Assembly (NCBI RefSeq): GCF_017255295.1
Contig: NZ_JAFKDE010000003.1
Coordinates: forward strand, 248,001 to 312,000
DNA length: 64,000 nt
Source of the DNA: Nitratireductor aquimarinus
GTDB lineage: Bacteria > Pseudomonadota > Alphaproteobacteria > Rhizobiales > Rhizobiaceae
Direction: 5' to 3'
Shown: positions 60,366 through 64,000 of the stretch, piece by piece
How the letters are laid out: each line of letters opens with the position of its first letter
Position numbering within the stretch: position 1 is the stretch's first letter
The notes under the pieces: model-generated
Seen by the model: only the letters and a program-made list of their open reading frames with translations
What the model was told of the DNA's origin: nothing
Database searches by the model: none
Made by a program: the position numbers and the translations under genes

Positions 60366-61727
60366 TCAGACGCCGAGCGACTTCAGCTTGCGGTGCAGTG
60401 CGGAGCGCTCCATGCCGACGAATTCCGCCGTGCGCGAAATGTTGCCGCCGAAGCGGTTGATCTGCGCCAGCAGATACTCCTTTTCGAACATTTCGCGCGC
60501 CTCGCGCAGCGGCAGCGCCATGATGTGCTGGTCGGACTGCGTCGGCAGGCGCGGCATCACATCGCCGATTTCGGACGGCAGAAGATCGGCGGTGATCGGC
60601 GTGTCCGGGCCATCGCCACGCGTCAGGATCATCAGGCGTTCGATGTTGTTGCGCAGCTGGCGCACATTGCCCGGCCAGTTATGGGCCTGCAGAACCGCCA
60701 TGGCGTCATTGCCGAGCGGACGCGGCTTGATCCCGGCCTGTTCTCCGATCTGCTGCATGAAGTGGTCGACCAGAAGCGGAATGTCCTCGCGCCGTTCTGC
60801 AAGCGGCGGAACGCCAACCGGAACCACGGCCAGCCGGTGTAACAGATCCTCGCGGAACCGCCCTTCGGCGATCAGCGATTCGACGTTCTGCGCGGTGGAG
60901 GAAATGATGCGCACATCAACCTTCACGCGACGCGTTCCGCCAACCCGCTCAAACTGCTGGTCCACGAGCACACGCAGGATCTTGCTCTGCGTGCCAAGCG
61001 GCATGTCGGCCACTTCATCCAGATAGAGAACGCCGCCATGGGCCTCCTCCAGCGCGCCGACCTTGCGCTCGCCGCCATTGGATTCGGTGCCGAAAAGCTC
61101 GATTTCCATGCGCTCGGGCGTGATCGCAGCGGCGTTCAGCGTTACGAACGGTCCGCCATTGCGCGGCGAGGCCGCATGAATGGCGCGGGCGACGAGTTCC
61201 TTGCCGGAGCCGGAAGGTCCGGTCAGCATGATGCGGCTGTTGGAGGGCGCGACACGCTCGATGGTCTGGCGCAGATTGTTGAGAGCCGCCGATTCACCCA
61301 CGAGATCGAAGGATGCGCCGCTGCGCTTCTTCAGGTCACTCATCTCGCGCTTCAGTTTGGAGATCTCCAGTGCGCGCTCGCAGATGAGGATCATGCGATC
61401 CGTCTTGAAAGGTTTTTCGATGAAATCATAAGCGCCGCGCTTGATCGCCGAAACGGCCGTCTCAATAGTGCCGTGTCCGGAAATCATCACCACCGGAACG
61501 TGCGGATGCAGTTCCTTGATCTTGTCCAGAAGCGCAAGCCCGTCGAGCTTGGAGCCCTGAAGCCAGATGTCGAGCAGGATGAGGCGCGGCACGCGCTCGG
61601 CGATGGAGGCAAGCGCGCTGTCGCTGTCGAAAGCGGTGCGCGTTTCATGGCCCTCGTCGCTGAGAATGCCAGCAACGAGTTCGCGGATGTCTTCCTCGTC
61701 GTCTACGATCAGAATATCGGAAGCCAT
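60366..61727 (-). CDS. ntrX: NtrX response regulator
   Basis: 453 residues: receiver domain (ILIVDDEEDIRELVAGILSD, phospho-Asp in LILLDIWLQGS, Lys in EKPF), AAA+ central domain (GPSGSGKELVARAIH Walker A, GVLYLDEVADMP Walker B) and a Fis-type HTH (NRFGGNISRTAEFVGMERSALHRKL). The sigma-54 contact GAFTGA is replaced by a short ESNGGERKVGALEEA stretch, as is known for NtrX, so it probably acts without classical sigma-54 activation. Partner of NtrY, four bases upstream, in nitrogen and redox control. Confidence 0.94.
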   Translation of the reverse strand: MASDILIVDDEEDIRELVAGILSDEGHETRTAFDSDSALASIAERVPRLILLDIWLQGSKLDGLALLDKIKELHPHVPVVMISGHGTIETAVSAIKRGAYDFIEKPFKTDRMILICERALEISKLKREMSDLKKRSGASFDLVGESAALNNLRQTIERVAPSNSRIMLTGPSGSGKELVARAIHAASPRNGGPFVTLNAAAITPERMEIELFGTESNGGERKVGALEEAHGGVLYLDEVADMPLGTQSKILRVLVDQQFERVGGTRRVKVDVRIISSTAQNVESLIAEGRFREDLLHRLAVVPVGVPPLAERREDIPLLVDHFMQQIGEQAGIKPRPLGNDAMAVLQAHNWPGNVRQLRNNIERLMILTRGDGPDTPITADLLPSEIGDVMPRLPTQSDQHIMALPLREAREMFEKEYLLAQINRFGGNISRTAEFVGMERSALHRKLKSLGV

Positions 61728-61730
61728 TTT

Positions 61731-63983
61731 CTACCTTCTTGTCGTCTCAGCAGCGCTACCGGCGTCTCCGGCAGCAGGAAGTATGATGCGGATCATGGCG
61801 CCACCTCCGCCGTGGAAATCGTCTGGCGCGTCGTGGAGTTCCAGGCGGCCGCCATGGTCCTCGATGATCTTCTTCACGATGGCGAGGCCAAGTCCCGTGC
61901 CCTTCTCGCGTGTGGTCATGTAGGGCTCGAGCAGCCGCTGCCTGTTCTCGCGCGGCAGGCCCTTGCCATTGTCGATCACCTCGATCTGGATGAACCGGCC
62001 ATTCATGCGCGCCGCGATGCGGATTGCGCCCGGCTGGCCGTTCTGACGCTCAGCCGCGTCGATGGCTTCGGCAGCGTTCTTGATGATGTTGCCGAATGCC
62101 TGCCCCAGGAGGCGCGCGTCGAAACGGCCCATCAGCGGCGTGTCGGAAATCTGCCGTTCAAAGGTGATCTCGTTGCGCGCCACCTCCACAAGGAAGGAAG
62201 CCTCGCGCAGCGGCTCGCGCAGATCGAGAAGCTGGATGTCAGGCTTTGGCATGCGCGCGAAGGCCGAGAACTCATCCACCATGCGCCCGATATCACCCAC
62301 CTGGCGAATGATCGTGTCGGTGCACTGATCGAAAATCTCGCGATCCTGCTCGATCACCTTGCCGAAGCGACGGCGAATACGCTCGGCTGAAAGCTGGATC
62401 GGCGTCAGCGGGTTCTTGATTTCATGCGCAATGCGGCGGGCAACATCGGCCCACGCCATGGAGCGCTGCGCCTGCATCAGATCGGTGATGTCATCCACCG
62501 TGACCACATAGGAATGCTCGTCATCCTCGTTGACGCCCTCCTCCGTGGTGATCTGTATGTTGAAGGTGCGTTCCACGCCGCCACGGAAGAAGGTGGCCTG
62601 CTCGCGATAGACGGCGCGACCGGACTTGCGTCCCATCTCGAAGATGCGACCCACATGGGGCAGCACCATGGAGAGGTTCTTGTTGACCGCGTCATCGGCT
62701 GAAATGTCGAGCATCGCCTCGGCGGAGCGATTGACCATGGCGACCGAACCATCGGCTTCCACGCCGATAACCCCGGCGCTGACGCCCGAAAGCACGGCCT
62801 CGGTGAACCGGCGGCGCTCGTCGATGACGTCCCTTGCGGTGATGAGCTCATCGCGCTGCGATTTCAGCTGCTGGGTCATCTGGTTGAACGTATCGCCCAG
62901 AAGCCCGACATCGCCATCGGAACTGCGTACAGGCACGGAGACGTCGAGATTGCCTGTCGAAACGGCGCCCGCCGCACTGATGAGCTGGCGGATCGGTCGC
63001 ACAAGACGGTCGGCGACCGCGATGCCGGTCCAGATGGCCGCCAGCACGATGGCAAGCGTCACGACCAGATAGAGCAGCGCGAAGGCGATCTGTGTGTTGC
63101 CGCGATTGCCCTCGAGTGATCGGTACTCATCCGTATTCGTGCGCACGATCTGGCGCGCCTTCAGGACTTCGGGATCAAGCAATGCGCCTGTGTAGAGATA
63201 GGCGTCCGGAATCTCCTGCAGCTTGTAGACCGCTGTCACAAGATTCGTTCCGCCGATCTCGTTGAAAGCGATCTGCGAGCTGTTGGCGACCTCGATGGCG
63301 TTCTCGTTTGGACGCGGCAATGGAATCTCTTCCGGCATCTGCGCGCCGATGATCACCGAGCCGTCCTCGCGCACGAGTTCGGCAACGGCCAGACCGCGCA
63401 GCATCGCCTGACGGGTCAGGAAATCGCGGAAACCATAGCGGTCCAGATTGTAGAGCGTGCGCGCCTGATCGAGCCGCACCCCCATGCTCTCCGTCGTGCC
63501 CTGCAGGCTGCGGGCATTCTGCTGCACATAGGCATCGGCAATCGAAAGAGACGAGTAGACGATGACCTTGGTTCTGAGTTCGAACCATCGATCAAGGCCC
63601 AGATCCAGCGTCACCGAAGCGACAACCGCCACCAGAATGGCAGGGATCGCCGCCACAAGCGAGAACATGGCGACGATGCGCACATGCAGACGGGAAGCTG
63701 CCCGCCGTCCCTTGCGGGATTTGTAGATACGCCAGCCTTCCATGAGGATCAGGCCGAAAAGGAGCAGAATGAAGCCAAGATTGATCGCGATCAGAAGGAT
63801 CGTCGTGGTCGCATCAGGCGTGATCGGGGTAAGGCCAAGCAGAACGGTGAAGGAAATGCCTGCCGTCACGACAGCGCCGATCGCCGCCGTCATACCGATA
63901 TAGAACGCAGCCGTTCGCCCGCGCCTCACGGGCGCAGCCGCAGCCAAAGGCTCCATCGGCGAACTCTCGGACAAGCTGACCAT
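61731..63983 (-). CDS. ntrY: NtrY membrane sensor histidine kinase
   Basis: 750 residues from ATG 63983; a GTG one codon earlier is also open. Several N-terminal helices (to ~110) are followed by a periplasmic domain (~120-300), a further helix, HAMP (~310-370), PAS (~385-495), the H-box RRIAHEIKNPLTPIQLSAER with the phospho-His (~520) and the ATPase domain (GNIIKNAAEAID, GKGLPRENRQRL, GTGLGLAIVKKI). It phosphorylates NtrX in response to nitrogen or redox state. The TGATG at the start suggests overlap with the stop of an upstream gene, probably ntrC, whose last codons may fill 63987-64000. Confidence 0.94.
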   Translation of the reverse strand: MVSLSESSPMEPLAAAAPVRRGRTAAFYIGMTAAIGAVVTAGISFTVLLGLTPITPDATTTILLIAINLGFILLLFGLILMEGWRIYKSRKGRRAASRLHVRIVAMFSLVAAIPAILVAVVASVTLDLGLDRWFELRTKVIVYSSLSIADAYVQQNARSLQGTTESMGVRLDQARTLYNLDRYGFRDFLTRQAMLRGLAVAELVREDGSVIIGAQMPEEIPLPRPNENAIEVANSSQIAFNEIGGTNLVTAVYKLQEIPDAYLYTGALLDPEVLKARQIVRTNTDEYRSLEGNRGNTQIAFALLYLVVTLAIVLAAIWTGIAVADRLVRPIRQLISAAGAVSTGNLDVSVPVRSSDGDVGLLGDTFNQMTQQLKSQRDELITARDVIDERRRFTEAVLSGVSAGVIGVEADGSVAMVNRSAEAMLDISADDAVNKNLSMVLPHVGRIFEMGRKSGRAVYREQATFFRGGVERTFNIQITTEEGVNEDDEHSYVVTVDDITDLMQAQRSMAWADVARRIAHEIKNPLTPIQLSAERIRRRFGKVIEQDREIFDQCTDTIIRQVGDIGRMVDEFSAFARMPKPDIQLLDLREPLREASFLVEVARNEITFERQISDTPLMGRFDARLLGQAFGNIIKNAAEAIDAAERQNGQPGAIRIAARMNGRFIQIEVIDNGKGLPRENRQRLLEPYMTTREKGTGLGLAIVKKIIEDHGGRLELHDAPDDFHGGGGAMIRIILPAAGDAGSAAETTRR

Positions 63984-64000
63984 CACTCCCGCTTCCGTTT

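Noticed and set aside
63987-64000. Possible last codons of ntrC at the right edge
   Set aside because: The frame (ending in TGA overlapping the ntrY ATG) is plausible from gene order, but 14 bases are too few to support a feature.
1-64000. CRISPR arrays, insertion sequences, prophage genes, replication origin
   Set aside because: No regularly spaced direct repeats, transposase or integrase motifs, or iteron/DnaA-box clusters were seen.

Overview
The window reads as a GC-rich chromosomal stretch of an alphaproteobacterium, most likely of the Hyphomicrobiales (Rhizobiales). The evidence is the right-hand gene order ntrY-ntrX-trkA-D-amino-acid transaminase-hfq-hflX-mazG and the block rlpA-dac-tmk-holB-metG-tatD-MBL hydrolase-YbaK. 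Both are conserved housekeeping neighbourhoods of that order. I do not assign a genus. No insertion sequence, phage gene or CRISPR array is visible. One tRNA gene (tRNA-Ser, UGA) is present.

Left part (1-24.3 kb, accessory in character). After the tail of a BMP-type ABC binding protein come a glutathione S-transferase and the convergent spermidine genes speD-speE. At 2.7-7.75 kb lies the most unusual locus. It holds (i) an M3-like zinc metallopeptidase fused to what looks like a degenerate HlyC-type acyltransferase domain, (ii) an intact HlyC-family lysine acyltransferase, (iii) three consecutive inverted repeats, (iv) a 72-residue glycine-zipper peptide with exactly one lysine, in a Gly-Lys context, and (v) an HlyB-like exporter ATPase without a C39 domain plus an HlyD adaptor. 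I infer a system that makes, fatty-acylates, processes and secretes a small bacteriocin-like peptide. There follow dgoK-dgoA (2-keto-3-deoxygalactonate breakdown), small genes of unknown function, and an RpoE-ChrR singlet-oxygen-type stress locus. That locus has DUF2177, an FAD oxidoreductase, DUF1365, a cyclopropane-fatty-acid-synthase-like methyltransferase and an SDR. Two TGATCC-N18-TAGTG promoters, before rpoE and before the SDR, tie it together. At 17.4-24.2 kb is a catabolic operon: M81 (MlrC-type) metallopeptidase, TRAP transporter (dctP-Q-M), RpiR-type regulator and class III aminotransferase, with a dyad operator over its promoter.

Centre (24.3-41.1 kb). Thirteen genes on the minus strand are nearly contiguous from narK to ubiV: a fused NarK1-NarK2 transporter, narGHJI, a parvulin-type isomerase, a hemerythrin-like protein, moeA, a DUF2478 protein, mogA, and ubiT-ubiU-ubiV for oxygen-independent ubiquinone hydroxylation. 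The run therefore carries nitrate reductase, late molybdenum-cofactor steps and the quinone supply for anaerobic respiration. A divergent Crp/Fnr regulator of NarR/DNR type and two perfect FNR-type boxes sit at its head.

Right part (41.6-64 kb). dadA (D-amino-acid dehydrogenase) has a 527-base leader without a gene. The housekeeping block from YbaK to rlpA follows, then a VOC protein, an odd exported ClpP-like/SH3/SPOR-like protein, a membrane protein, tRNA-Ser, a membrane dipeptidase, mazG, hflX, hfq, D-amino-acid transaminase, trkA and the ntrX-ntrY two-component pair at the right edge.
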